Source: Polytrichum commune (taxonomy: Eukaryota; Streptophyta; Polytrichopsida; Polytrichales; Polytrichaceae). From it: 64,000 bases of DNA. The translations under genes and the position numbers were made by a program. The stretch's first letter is position 1; every line of letters begins with the position of its first letter. The notes beneath the pieces are model-generated. The model saw only the letters and a list, made by a program, of their open reading frames with translations, searched no databases and was not told where the DNA came from. Shown here piece after piece: positions 21,769 to 32,057 of the stretch. The stretch spans positions 36,831,081-36,895,080 of the forward strand of contig OX485809.1 of NCBI GenBank assembly GCA_950295325.1. The letters are read 5' to 3'.

Positions 21769-23220
21769 CTCGCCTTGGTCGTGCCTTGACGACGTGGATG
21801 CCGTCACCGCGTGCGCTGCCCCACCTCTGTCACTGCCGCCTCCGACGACGACGTCAGCCGCAACCTGCTCCTGCAAAGGCTGACTGTCAGGCCTTTGTCC
21901 CAACCCAACCTCCGCATGCGCATCATGCATTGGTTCATTGACTGGGTTAGGAGTAGAGGTATCACCAGGCCCTTGCGGGCCTTCAACATCTAGCATGGGC
22001 TTGTCCACCGGGGTCTGATCGGGGACGGGGTTTGGGTCGGCCGACCCAAACCCTGCTGCTTGGCGAGCGTCGCTCTGGGACGCTGCAACGTCGGCACTGT
22101 TTGGGTCGTCCCGCTGGTGGTGTGGGGGCAAGAGGATGGGAGGCCGGAGCGGCGGGGGTGCCAACGGGCTGGAAGCTCCGGGGACGCGCCAAAGGTTGGG
22201 GTCGTCCACCTGCTGGACGGGCGCGTAAGGGCGGGCGTGCGGCTGCAGCAAATGCGCGAAGCTGAAGGACTGTTGCGGCGCCGGGTGCGGGCGGATATCC
22301 TGTGGAGGGAAGCCTGCGGGAAAGTGAGGGAATGAACTCGGGGGAGCCATCACCAATCCCTGCGCCAGCATGCCCTGGATCACTTGCGTGATCAGGTCCG
22401 CTTGGGACGGAGGTGGGGCCATTGCCCTTTGCCGCTCCTGCTCCAACAGGAGAGCCCTCAACTCCGCGACTTCGTTGCGGACTGAGGGCTCCTCGGCGGC
22501 GGCCTTTTGTAATCGGACGCGTTGCTCCTCGTCCCGGAGCATCTTCGCGTTGGCCTCCTCCACGGTGAGGACCTCGGGTTTCACCCTCACCATCCCGGCG
22601 AACGCTGTGGGAGAGGCAGGATCCGACCTCAGCCTCTTCGCGAGCTCCATGTCGTCCTCGTCCTCGGAGCTTATGGCGATCGTCTCCTCCACCGCATAAT
22701 CGCTGTATAATTTTTTCCCCTTCAGCATTCGCCGCTCCCTGAAGGTGGCCGTCGCGTCCCTCGAATACATGTCCTTCGCGTCGGCCACCGTGAGGACGGG
22801 CACTAGCTTGCTCTGCGGTGTGGCAGGCCGCATGGCCTTCTTCCGCTGAGGGGCCTCGGATTCTTGAGTGAATCATGTTGCCCCTTCCTCCACCTCCCCC
22901 TCCACTTTCTCTGCTTCCTCCTCCTCCTCCTCCTCTTCCTCCCCCTCCTCCGCAACCTCGCCACCTGCTCCCATAGAGGGATTGCCCGGATGCAACCCGA
23001 TGAGCGGCTCTGGCAATTGAATGGGGGCTCGCATGGCGAATTCACCCGGGTTGATTCGCTTCGCCATATCCAAAGGATTCTCACCCCCCTCGACGATCTC
23101 TTCGACGTAGGATCCGGGTATCCAGTCGAGGATGTCCATTCTCTTGGCCAGCGCCTTCTGGGTCCTGTAGAATTGAACATCGACATCCTCCACATAGGAG
23201 TAGATGTTCAACCCAGACAT
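21769..23220 (-). pseudogene. Large gene of element A, exon 4: acidic, coiled-coil and Pro-rich region
   Basis: The acceptor TTGTGCAG precedes ATG TCT (23220) and the donor is GGCGAG|GTAATG (21769). Order: a folded start of about 80 residues (SGLNIYSYVEDVDVQF...), a Glu run, one in-frame TGA at 22873-22875, then EETIAISSEDEDDMELAKRL, a Glu/Arg/Leu coiled coil (VRNEVAELRALLLEQERQR), and a long Pro/Gln-rich tail. The acidic motif and coiled coil have counterparts in element B (46088-47491: IEVSDEDEGDMD and LTVAELNAKLEAKM). The TGA fits CGA to TGA. It probably acts as an oligomerisation and linker part of the multidomain protein; the role is inferred. Confidence 0.7.
22031..22050. repeat. Element A dyad inside coding exon 4
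   Basis: TTTGGGTCG-GC-CGACCCAAA, perfect, read in frame as GFGSADPN in the Pro-rich tail. Element B has its own dyad type in the corresponding tail (46484-46505). Confidence 0.95.
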
Positions 23221-23305
23221 CTGCACAATCAAAATCAATACTATTAGTATCACCAAATGAACAAATAATGGAAAGTGACATCCAAAACAAAATAAGAATA
23301 GTTAG

Positions 23306-23361
23306 TTTGGGTCGAGCGACCCAAACTGTGCATGCCCATAGTTTGGGTCGCTCGACCCAAA
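23306..23361. repeat. Two element A dyads in intron 3
   Basis: 23306-23325 (spacer AG) and 23342-23361 (spacer CT). They occupy a short intron (23221-23395) between the methylase-like exon and the coiled-coil exon. Confidence 0.95.
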
Positions 23362-23395
23362 CCGTCCATATAGTTCCTTCAGGTTATTTGCTTAC

Positions 23396-24727
23396 CATGG
23401 CTGCGAAAACCGGTTTGGAGCCCCCGAAGACGTTGAAGATGCAATCCCCTCTCTTCGTGAGGGTCCTCATCATCCGCAGGTAGAACTCCATGCGCAGCTC
23501 ATCCGCGGGGTAGTTGGTGTACTTCGCCTCATCGTACAAGCTCCTGCTGGTGCCCAACCCTTCTTGGACTTGGAAGAGCTTCTCCATCCTGGCTATGGGA
23601 TGGTTTGGCACCTTAAGCAGCTCAGCTTTATACACAAAGTACAAGCACAGCACGTTGACGATCTTCGTCTTCTTGTCTTTCAGCGTGTTGTACGCCCCCT
23701 CCGCCGGTGCAACAACGTAGTGAGATTTTGAGACGGCGTACTCTGGCTGCAATTTCCGCACGATCTCGTACACCTGCTCTGCCCTCCTGTCCTCAACAAT
23801 CCACAGCCAGACGTCGACCTCCCTGAATTTGGGGTTGCCGTAATCCACAAACTTCATGAAGAACGGCTCGTAGAATGGGGTGCTCATTGTCCCCTCGAAT
23901 GAGGCTCCAGGGATGTTCCTGAAGTCTATCATTCCGAAGGGGAAGCGGTCCCCGGCTTTTGTCCTGATAGCCTTCCTGGCATCAGAGCCCGGCCATCCTT
24001 GGATCTTGAGGGGCTCGAGGGTGACCAAGTTGAAGTAGGCGTCACCCTCGAAGCTGACGATCTTCTTCTCCTTTATAAAGTTGGAGAAGGCACGCGCGGA
24101 GTGTTCGGGAAGCGCCCGGTTCCTCCCCCCCTTCACAAGCTTGGACTTCAAGAAGTCGTCTCCCGCCTCCCTGATGAGTGCCGCCATTGACGCACTGGTG
24201 AACTTGTAGTCGGCTTTGAATGCCCTCCAGTGCGCCTCGTCGACCTCTCCATCCACTATGAGCTTCCTTTCCGGCACCAGCTTGTGCAGCTCCTGGACAA
24301 TGGTCGTCTTCTTTTTCCTATTCTCCGTCCATTCCTTCATGGTGTAGCATGAAGGGACGAAGATTTTGGGCTTGATGAAGACGATCTTCGGGTGGACCCA
24401 ACATCTCTTCGCCGTCGGCTGCACGTGAAGGATGTGGGACGCCGCCTTTCCCATCTCTGTCTCCGAGAGACCTTGAAGAGCTCTGAAGAACTCCCTCACC
24501 AGAGGCTTCATTTGCTTGAAGCGCGCAGTCTGGTTGAAGAGCATGCCGGTGTCGGGATCCATGAGGTCCCCCGTCTCGTGTTTCTCGAAAACACGCTTCC
24601 ATCTCCCCCACACGGAGTCAGACGCTGTGATCAAATAAATTTATCCTCTTAGCTCGTTGTACTTCTTCTGCTTGTGGGAAGCGTTGTCAATCGAGGAGAA
24701 TTTGTTGATCATCTGGTATTTGAAGTC
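23396..24727 (-). pseudogene. Large gene of element A, exon 3: DNA-methyltransferase-like domain
   Basis: The acceptor CATGTGCAG precedes GAC TTC (24727); the donor is GCCATG|GTAAGC (23396). It is open except for one TAA at 24641-24643, where element B has GAA. The C-terminus reads YPADELRMEFY....TKRGDCIFNVFGGSKPVFAAM. This resembles the end of beta-class N4/N6 DNA methylases, where 'P.eLl..li...s..gd.vlDpF.GSGtt..Aa' carries motif I. The position expected for the catalytic DPPY motif reads MIDFRNIPGAS, followed by VDVWLWIVE. If the homology is right, the SAM site is altered (FGGSK) and the catalytic motif is lost, so a DNA-binding pseudo-methylase is likelier than an enzyme. Not verified by profile search. 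Confidence 0.55.
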
Positions 24728-24775
24728 CTGCACATGAAGTAAATAACACACGTTAGAAAACTGCGAATGCAAGAG

Positions 24776-25080
24776 TTTGGGTCGATCGACCCAAACTATA
24801 AACATGACGAGAAAAAGTAAACAATGTTATAGTTTGGGTCGATCGACCCAAACTATAAACACGACGAGAAAAAGTAAACAATGTTATAGTTTGGGTCGAT
24901 CGACCCAAACTATAAACCTCACGAGAAAAAGTAAACAATGTTACAGTTTGGGTCGATCGACCCAAACTATAAACACGACGAGAAAAAGTAAACAATGTTA
25001 TAGTTTGGGTCGATCGACCCAAACTATAAACCTGAATCAAAAAGGTAAATAATTCAAGAGTTTGGGTCGATCGACCCAAA
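24776..25080. repeat. Exact 57-bp array of six perfect dyads in intron 2 of element A
   Basis: Sites start at 24776, 24833, 24890, 24947, 25004 and 25061, all exactly 57 bp apart. All have the fully symmetric spacer AT (TTTGGGTCGATCGACCCAAA). Linkers are near-identical ('ctataaac.cgacgagaaaaagtaaacaatgtta', quoted in short). The array fills the intron between the DGQH exon (ends 25090) and the methylase-like exon (starts 24727). The last site begins 10 bp from the 5' splice site. Confidence 0.97.
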
Positions 25081-25089
25081 CATACTAAC

Positions 25090-26486
25090 CTCCCATTTTG
25101 GGTTTTTGTCTTTAGCATTCTCCCTTTCCTTGGGAGGCCTGCCGTAAAACTCCCACACCTCCCTCGAGGCCATGATGTTCCGAATCCAGGATGTCTGGTA
25201 CGCCCTCTTCTTGTTTCCCATGTTGAAGAAGCGTGAGATGTCGGTTAGTACGGTCTCGTTGTCAGACCAAACCACCAATGCCTTCCACACCTTTAGCTTC
25301 TCCTTTTGGTTGTTGGGGTCGTCCCACTCGGTCATCAGCTGAATTTTTTTAGAGGCCTTCACACTGTGCTGGCCGTCAACCAGCCAGAAGTCGCCTTTGC
25401 ATATTGTCGGCCACATTTCAGGCGTCGGCATTCTCTTCAGCCCTTGCGGCATGACAACAATTGTCTGCATGTCGTCTTTGAATTGCCCTCCCAAGATCTG
25501 AGCGACCATCCAGTCGACGTAGGCGTCCTCCTTGGCTCGGACACACTTCTCAGGTGGCGCAAGGTGGCACTGTGCAATGTTCACCTCGAACTTGAAGTCC
25601 CTGCCCATGAAGAAGCAATGCAGGCACTTCGTCTCGAAGTTATCATTGATTTTCTGTATCTCGCCTGCATCCACCTCTTGGCCAGGTTTCGGCATCCGCA
25701 GCTCCGGGGAAACTGGCTCGGTGGTCATGACGGAGGACTCTCTCGCCCTCTTCGACGAGGTCATCTGTCGGCTTCCTGACGGGGTCGTCTACCGGCTTCC
25801 TGACGGGGTCGTCTGCCGGCTTCCGGAAGGGGTCGTCTGCCGGCTTCCTGACGGTGTGGGCGTCTCGCTGTCAGCCGGCGTTCCTGTAGTGCTAGTCTGT
25901 CTGGAGTCTGCAGGGACCGGACACGGCATCCTCACAGTTTGGGGTCGGACGACCCTGCGCCTTCTTCCGCCGTTGCCTTACGCCTCACAGGCTGCTGCGT
26001 TTTGGCTTTACTTTGCAGCGCCTTGTTGAGGACGGTGATAGCCTGTTTCAATTTTGTAAACCTACTTGCAACCTTCGTGTTGGTTACATTGCCATCTATG
26101 AAAATTGTCTCCGGTTTAATTGTTTCAGGCTCCACGCATGACTCCTTGGCGTATATAGTGTCGAATGACTCGGAGAACTGGTGCATGAACATGTGGGCGT
26201 TCTGCACGGCGGAGTTCTCGAGAATTACGTCCACGTAATCCCCGAGGGCTTGGACGGACGCAACCTCCCATCCTGTCAATGTTGTCCAAGTGTGGTTCTT
26301 GTGGGTCCCTACTTTTACCACGAACAGGAGCTTGAACTGGGAGCCCTTTACAACCTGAACTGACCACGCAAGGACAAGCCCATCTTTGGGCACGTATGAG
26401 TCGTCCTGGGGGGTTTCATACTCCTGCCATATTACGTCTGGCGCGAGCATAAAGAACCTTTCTCCAGGTCTCTTCTTGGGGGCCAT
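25090..26486 (-). pseudogene. Large gene of element A, first coding exon: N-terminal domain, linker and DGQH domain
   Basis: The ATG at 26486 directly follows a GGACTTACAG acceptor. Residues 1-150 form a compact domain shared with B (GWEVASVQALGDYVDVIL). A Ser/Thr/Pro linker then contains a 24-27-bp tandem repeat (about 25768-25855, SGSRQTTP units) and a nuclear-localisation-like SSKRARES. The last 200 residues hold MGRDFKFEV, VVMPQGLKRMP and FWLVDGQHSVKAS. The DGQH signature is known from ParB/DndB/sulfiredoxin-fold proteins. The exon ends PPKERENAKDKNPKWE at a GAG|GTTAGT donor (25090). Lesions: a frameshift near 25935, where a dyad with one extra G sits in the exon, and TAG at 25789-25791 (CAG to TAG). 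Confidence 0.7.
25768..25855 (-). repeat. Short tandem repeat in the linker (about 24-27 bp, four units)
   Basis: Repeated 'cggcttcctgacggggtcg' units encode SGSRQTTP-like repeats on the minus strand. One unit carries the TAG nonsense change. Confidence 0.8.
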
Positions 26487-26514
26487 CTGTAAGTCCAGAA
26501 ATTAAAACTATTAG

Positions 26515-27045
26515 TTTCGGTCGATCGACCCAAAGTAGTCGACAATGCATTTAACATTTGGTGGAAATGGAACAAATGTATTTTATTGACCAGCCCGAAT
26601 TCAAGGTTTGGGTCGATCGACCGAAACCTTGAACACTTGGTGGCTCGTGCTCCTTGTGTGCTGAAATAGACCTATGATGGTTCCTCGTTAGAGAGTTTGT
26701 GTGTATTTAGTATAATATATGTGTATGTACATGATTTCATCAATTTCAATTACGGACATCTGAAGGATTTTTTGATACTTTACTTGTTCAGACGTCGTGT
26801 TTGGGTCGGTCGACCCAAACATGAGGCTTTGTTTTGGGTTTAGGTTCCCAATCATGAGGCCATGTTTGGGTCGAACGACCCCAACATGAGGCTTTCTTTT
26901 GTGTTTAGGTTCACAGACATGTGGCTTTCTTTAGGGGTCAAGGTCCCAAAATGAGGACATGTTTAGGTCGGACGACCCAAACAATAACCTGTGTTTGGGT
27001 CGACCGACCCAAACAAGAGGCTGTGTTTGGGTCGTCTCCCCAAAC
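26515..27045. repeat. Element A dyad cluster in the first intron and leader (seven sites)
   Basis: Sites at 26515 (one mismatch), 26607 (one mismatch), 26800 (perfect), 26865 (one mismatch), 26962 (one mismatch) and 26994 (perfect), plus a decayed site at about 27026. Spacers differ (AT, AT, GT, AA, GA, AC), so the two central bases are not conserved. They lie just upstream of the first coding exon. Confidence 0.93.
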
Positions 27046-27129
27046 AGTATTATTTTATTATATATTTTAAACTTGGCATGAAGCATATACAATGCTTATG
27101 CGTTGTGTATGCTACAAACCATGAATTAA

Positions 27130-27960
27130 ACATCTCACATTGTGGATATAAGAAAACACAATACCTTTGAAAGATGTGTTGCAGACACTTTGGAGTAGAT
27201 CTGGTTCTGTGGCTTCCAAACAATTATAAATTCTCTCAAACAACTCTTGAATCTCTCAACAAACTCTTGAATCTCTGAACGAACTCCTAAACCTCTGAAC
27301 CAACTACTGAATCTCACACACAACTACTATACCTCTGAAACGAATTCGAAATCTCTCAAGCACTCCTTAAACAACACAAGCTCCCAAAACTTCAAAGATA
27401 TAACCACTCCTGAATCTCACAAAAAACTGCTGAATCTATCAAACAAACCTAAAACAACACAAACTCACAAAACGCGCACCTCACAAACACTCCTGAATCT
27501 CACAAGAACTCCTGGACACTCTTCCAACTCTCTTCCAACACTCTTCCAACACTTTCCAACACTCTTCCAACAACTCTTCCAACTCTTTCCTTCACCCTCA
27601 CGCCCTAAAACCTTCCTCCGTGTGTTTCTGGTTTTTCCTAAACTCTTCCTAACTTCCAAGGTTGCACAAGTGCTATTATGTTGTAGAGCAAGAGAAAGGA
27701 GGGATATAGAAGAATGAAATACAAGCAAAACGCGGGAGAAAGCAAACTAAAAGCTACACATGCGCCTGAATCGCCACGCCGCTTCGCGAAAGCGGCGCTT
27801 CCAAGCGAGGCACGGAGCGTATGCTTGGCGCGGAGAGTAAGAGAGAAAGAATGAAATTTTGTGACGGTTGGGGTTTTGTTTGCCTCGGGAATTGGCCCCC
27901 AACTGCGCGAATAGGGTGCCCACAAGATTAGGGCACCCACGGGAATAGGGATATAGGGAA
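27130..27960 (-). promoter_or_regulatory. Leader and promoter region of the large gene in element A
   Basis: On the minus strand the block reads as GAGAG/TTGAG/GGAGT-rich leader repeats (27230-27600, seen as 'ctctcaaacaactcttgaat' on the plus strand). It is preceded by a GC-rich patch (27770-27835). Elements B (51350-52090) and C (10090-10530) have equivalent GA-rich leaders next to a GC-rich block in the same relative place. Assigned as 5' untranslated exon and promoter by position and similarity only. Confidence 0.45.
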
Positions 27961-30900
27961 CCCTAAATTCGAAAGCCCGACTCTAAACCCTTAGCGGGCC
28001 TACCTCTTTAAAAAGGCATAGGCAATTTCCCTCATGGCATAGGTTGCATACTACAATATCAAATTTTTGTAAGTTGAAAACCTTTTGAGCCTTTAAGTTA
28101 CCCGCCAATTGCCTTCAAAACTAATTTTTAGTAGGTTAAAATCCTTCATATCTTTTAATGTTGTAGGTTTTAAATTCAATTACCCGCCAATTGCATTCAA
28201 AATTTGAGTACTAAGTCGTATCCTTGGCAGGAATTGAACCTGGCTAAGCCTTTCACCACGTTTGAAGGCCAAGGATTAACCATCTGTTTTTTAAAGCGTT
28301 GATTATAAGTTATGAAAGGTTGCTAAAATTCAAATGAGTTCAAGGGTGAAAGTCCTCACCATCTTCTGATTCAACCTCTACTCTTCCTAAGATATAGCCT
28401 AAAGATATGTACTTAGGCCAACTAATTTCCTAATTTGAAGAAGGATGAATGGCCAAAATCCTCTCTTTTAAACAAATTGTATGTAAAATTTCCTACATGT
28501 TTTTTATCACATAGGTTGATATCCTATGTTCTTAAATTGTGCATAGGCTCTTTGTCCTACACTTTCAAAATTTTATAGGCTAAGTCACTTATTTTTTAGG
28601 CTACATTTGTATTAATCACTTTATTCGTTAATTTGTGATGGTTTAGGTAGGACGACCCAAACATTAGACTATGTTGTTGTGGTCTTACAATAAATATGGT
28701 TCTAAGCCCTTGAAATAATTGGATGACTTTATGGTTCTATTCTCAAACCTAAGTTTGATCCTCGACTTCATGTATAACTCTACTATGATGTATAAAATGG
28801 CCCCCACCCCCACCAAAGCTTTTGTACAAGTTTCTCAAGATTTCAATCCCTTGTGCTTGTGATCATTTCCTAATCCACTAGACTGTTTTCTCTAATTAGT
28901 GTGGGTTACCATTCAGAGCTACACATTTCTGTAACATTTAATAGAAAGTATTTTTTTCATCCAAATAACATAAGTAGGTAGTATGCACACGAAAGATTAT
29001 GATCTGACTTAGTTGGTTAAAAACGATAATGTCGGTAAAAAGTTATAGCAAGACATAATTATGAAGTGCACAAGTGCACCTCTCGTTCATCCAACATAAA
29101 GCCCTTAAATAGTATGTAACTTGATCTCTGGAGTACACTAAGGGTCTACATAAAATGTGTTATTCTACAAAACTAACCATTTATATAGCCAATGCATTCT
29201 TACAACAAAACTTTATGCTAAACTATTACTTAACCCCTACATACATGACACCATACCCTCCCTTTTCCAAACACATTGAAGGCATTGGTTTCTCTTTTGT
29301 TTGACCATTTTAGGAAAACCATACAATTGCGTGATATTTGACGATGGAATCATTGACATCTAGACTTTACCAATGATGCCAACAACTCACACGATATTGA
29401 ATGAATAAAAAAGGGGTCCCACACCCCCCAACATGTGGAACAATTTAGAATACGTGAGTGTGGAGCCTATTAAATGAATACCTTCCCCAACTGCATTTTG
29501 TAAGGGTTTTGAAATGCATGATCCTTATTTGAAAATACTAACATGCGCAAGTTTTAAGTACATCCCTGAGATCGTGACTTTGATGACTTCGCCAATAAAC
29601 CATGGTTCACGATATATTTAATATATAGATTATGATATAAGAGTAAATCGGATAAGCACAACATGAAATGAAACCATTCAAGCAATCATGTTGTTATTCA
29701 TTGTTCCCTCCATGTATATTAGATGATGGCGCAAGATAAATTAGATGTTGTTTGTATATGGGGGCATCAGTGAACCACAACTACATTTGGTGTTTAGGGT
29801 TTAGGGTTTAGGGTTTAGGAGATATGGTTATAACATATTAATCTATCCAATGTCAATGTATAACATTGTCTTACTCGTGAGAAGAGTCTTATAGGAAGGT
29901 TATAGTGAAGACGATATTGATTATGTTAATTTGTTATTTGAGACGTTTAAACATGATATATTGATTGGTCGTGTGTTTATTCAAATAACATGAAATATTG
30001 TGGATGTTAATAGGGGCTAGGGGTCCAACTTTGGATGTTTCGCTCACTTTAGGGAATCACATATTAGTCGCTAATAAACCATCGTTCATGATGTATTTCA
30101 TATATGGAATGTGATGTAAAAGTAAATCGGAGAAGCACAACATCATGTTGTTATTCATTGTTCTCTCCACGTGTATTAGATAATGGAGGAAGATATAACA
30201 GATATTGTTTGCATAATATGAAGAAGAGTCCAATCGGAAGGTCATAGTAAATACAATCTTCATCATGTTAATATGATATATGGGACGTTTAAACATGATA
30301 TCCTAATTGGTTTTGTATGTAGTCAATGCGTATTTCATGTTGTGGATGTTATAAGGGTTTAGGGTCCAATCTTCGATGTTTTGCTCTCACACATTAGTAA
30401 ACTTGAAGTGAACTTGAGGATGGATTCAAGTAACATTAAAAGATTGAACTAAAAAGGGACATTGGTAGTTAGTATCCCCTTAATAACGTCCACATACGTT
30501 CGTCATTGCCACTCTTGCATGTGAGATAATAGAGCAAGGTTCTAGGGTTTAGGGTTTAGGGGAGACAAATAAATAATTCTATTCATAATGACAATGGCCT
30601 CAAGCCTTGGAAACTCTCTCATAATTGCAGCCTCCAAATGGCCCAAACCCCACCTAAATAGGTTTACACTTGAAAGCATTGAATGGAGTTGTGTTTGGGT
30701 CTACATATTGGTTAAAATATACCTTGATGATACTTGAAAAAATTAATGTGGCCGCCACCCTTCCTCCAAACGGCGTATGTCATATCCACACAAGACAAAA
30801 AAAAAAAAATTAAATATCATAGACTAAGTCATATGACGGTTGGGGTATCAGAGGGGCATTGATAGATGCGCATTTTCTACTATAAACAGAAAACGGGGAA

Positions 30901-31220
30901 TTATGTCAGGAGGTTTGAAAAAACCTATGCAGGAGAACAAGGCGGGAAAGGCATCCAATGAGGAAGTCGGAGAAACGGAGGTGGATAGTATAAAGGGACG
31001 CACCCCCCAAAAGTCTGTCATTTTTTGCTCTTCTCCCACTCTTGAATTCGTAGAGAGAACTCTTAGTCGGAGCTATACTTCAAGGTTCGTGCATGCTGCC
31101 GTTCATTAGCACTTATCCACAGCATGCAAGTTCATGAGCACCTATCCACAGCATGGAAGCCCACCGGGAACTTTGCAATGAGCTCAAAATCATATGGAAT
31201 TTCGGATTATCCGCCGCATT
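27961..31220. other. 3.3-kb spacer between the two divergent genes of element A
   Basis: AT-rich, no supported gene. It contains a decayed dyad at about 28641-28662 ('gtttaggtaggacgacccaa'), a solo MITE end at about 28892, short TTTAGGG runs at about 29791-29818 and 30541-30558, and two related segments (about 29590-30030 and 30055-30380: 'taataaaccatcgttcatga', 'acatcatgttgttattcattg') that look like a diverged tandem duplication. Reading frames here are short and unconvincing. Confidence 0.5.
28205..28280 (-). other. Possible tRNA-like (SINE head) fragment
   Basis: On the minus strand a T-arm-like stretch containing GGTTCAATTCC, close to the RNA polymerase III B box, sits about 45 bp after TGGTTAATCCTTGG. 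A complete cloverleaf was not demonstrated. It may be a tRNA relic or a SINE head. Confidence 0.2.
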
Positions 31221-31260
31221 ATCCGCCGGATTTTGAGGGTTTCAGTGTGACTCTTATCAG

Positions 31261-31867
31261 GTTTGGGTCGGTCGACCGAAACCCCTCCACTAGTGTGGGC
31301 GGGTTTCAGCCTGACCCTTACACAGGTTTGGGTCGGTCGACCGAAACCCCTCCACTAGTGTGGGAGGGTTTCAGCCTGACCTTTACCAGGTTTGGGTCGG
31401 TCGACCGAAACCCCTCCAGTAGTGTGGGCGGGTTTCAGCCTGACCCTTACCAGGTTTGGGTTGGTCGACCCAAACCCCTCCACTAGTGTGGGCGGGTTCA
31501 GCCTGACCTTTGCCAGGTTTAGGTCGGTCGACCCAAACCCCTCCACTAGTGTGGGAGGGTTTAGCCTGACCCTGATCAAGTTTGGGTCGGTCGACCCAAA
31601 CCCCTCCACTAGTGTGGGCGGGTTCAGCCTGACCTTTGCCAGGTTTGGGTCGGTCGACCCAAACCCCTCCACTAGTGTGGGAGGGTTCAGCCTGACCCTG
31701 ATCAGGTTTGGGTCGGTCGACCCAAACCCCTCGACCAGTGTGGGCGGGCTTGACCAAAACCCCTCGACCCCTTGACATACAATGTTTGGGTCGACCGACC
31801 CAAACCCCAACCCCAGCTTGGGCGGCTGGAGGTTGACCATGAGAAGGTTTGGGTCGGTCGACCCAAA
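31261..31867. repeat. Tandem array of dyads upstream of the DUF7869 gene in element A (ten sites)
   Basis: Eight units at 31261, 31326, 31390, 31454, 31517, 31580, 31643 and 31706 (63-65 bp apart) are followed by single sites at 31785 and 31848. Most read TTTGGGTCG-GT-CGACCCAAA; the first three have CGACCGAAA. The linker 'cctccactagtgtggg' is also dyad-like. The array ends 190 bp before the start codon of the transposase-like gene. Confidence 0.96.
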
Positions 31868-32057
31868 CCCCCTCCCAAATTTTTTTTTGGAACTTGCGCA
31901 AAGTATTGGGAGTTTACATTGTAGTTGTGTTGCAAATGTCTTTATCCTCGGTGTCCCCATTTATCATGATGTCTTGCATTTTTCGATATTTGATTCTTTT
32001 GAACCCTTACATGGTGTGCATGTTTGTTGAGGTTTCATGTGCATATGTGTAGGCGAA

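Noticed and set aside
23384-24634. Active DNA methyltransferase
   Set aside because: The resemblance is limited to the C-terminal motif-I region and general order. DPPY is absent in both A and B, so I call it methyltransferase-like only.
24776-25080. Regularly spaced repeats that resemble a CRISPR array
   Set aside because: The conserved part is a complete palindrome, the linkers are nearly identical rather than unique, the locus is an intron in a eukaryotic genome, and no cas-like gene is present.
24752-25118. Reading frames with GRSTQT repeats on both strands as a repeat protein
   Set aside because: They are translations of the palindromic dyads and linkers in intron 2. The flanking splice sites and homology show that this is non-coding.
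28205-28280. Functional tRNA gene
   Set aside because: Only a B-box-like T-arm is convincing; acceptor stem pairing and anticodon loop could not be established.
29791-29818. TTTAGGG repeats as a telomere
   Set aside because: Only about four units, interstitial and inside element A; similar short runs at 30541 and 35970. They support plant origin at most.
31355-31960. 200-residue minus-strand repeat protein (GSTDPNL repeats)
   Set aside because: Made of the 63-65-bp dyad array; no start context, opposite strand equally open.
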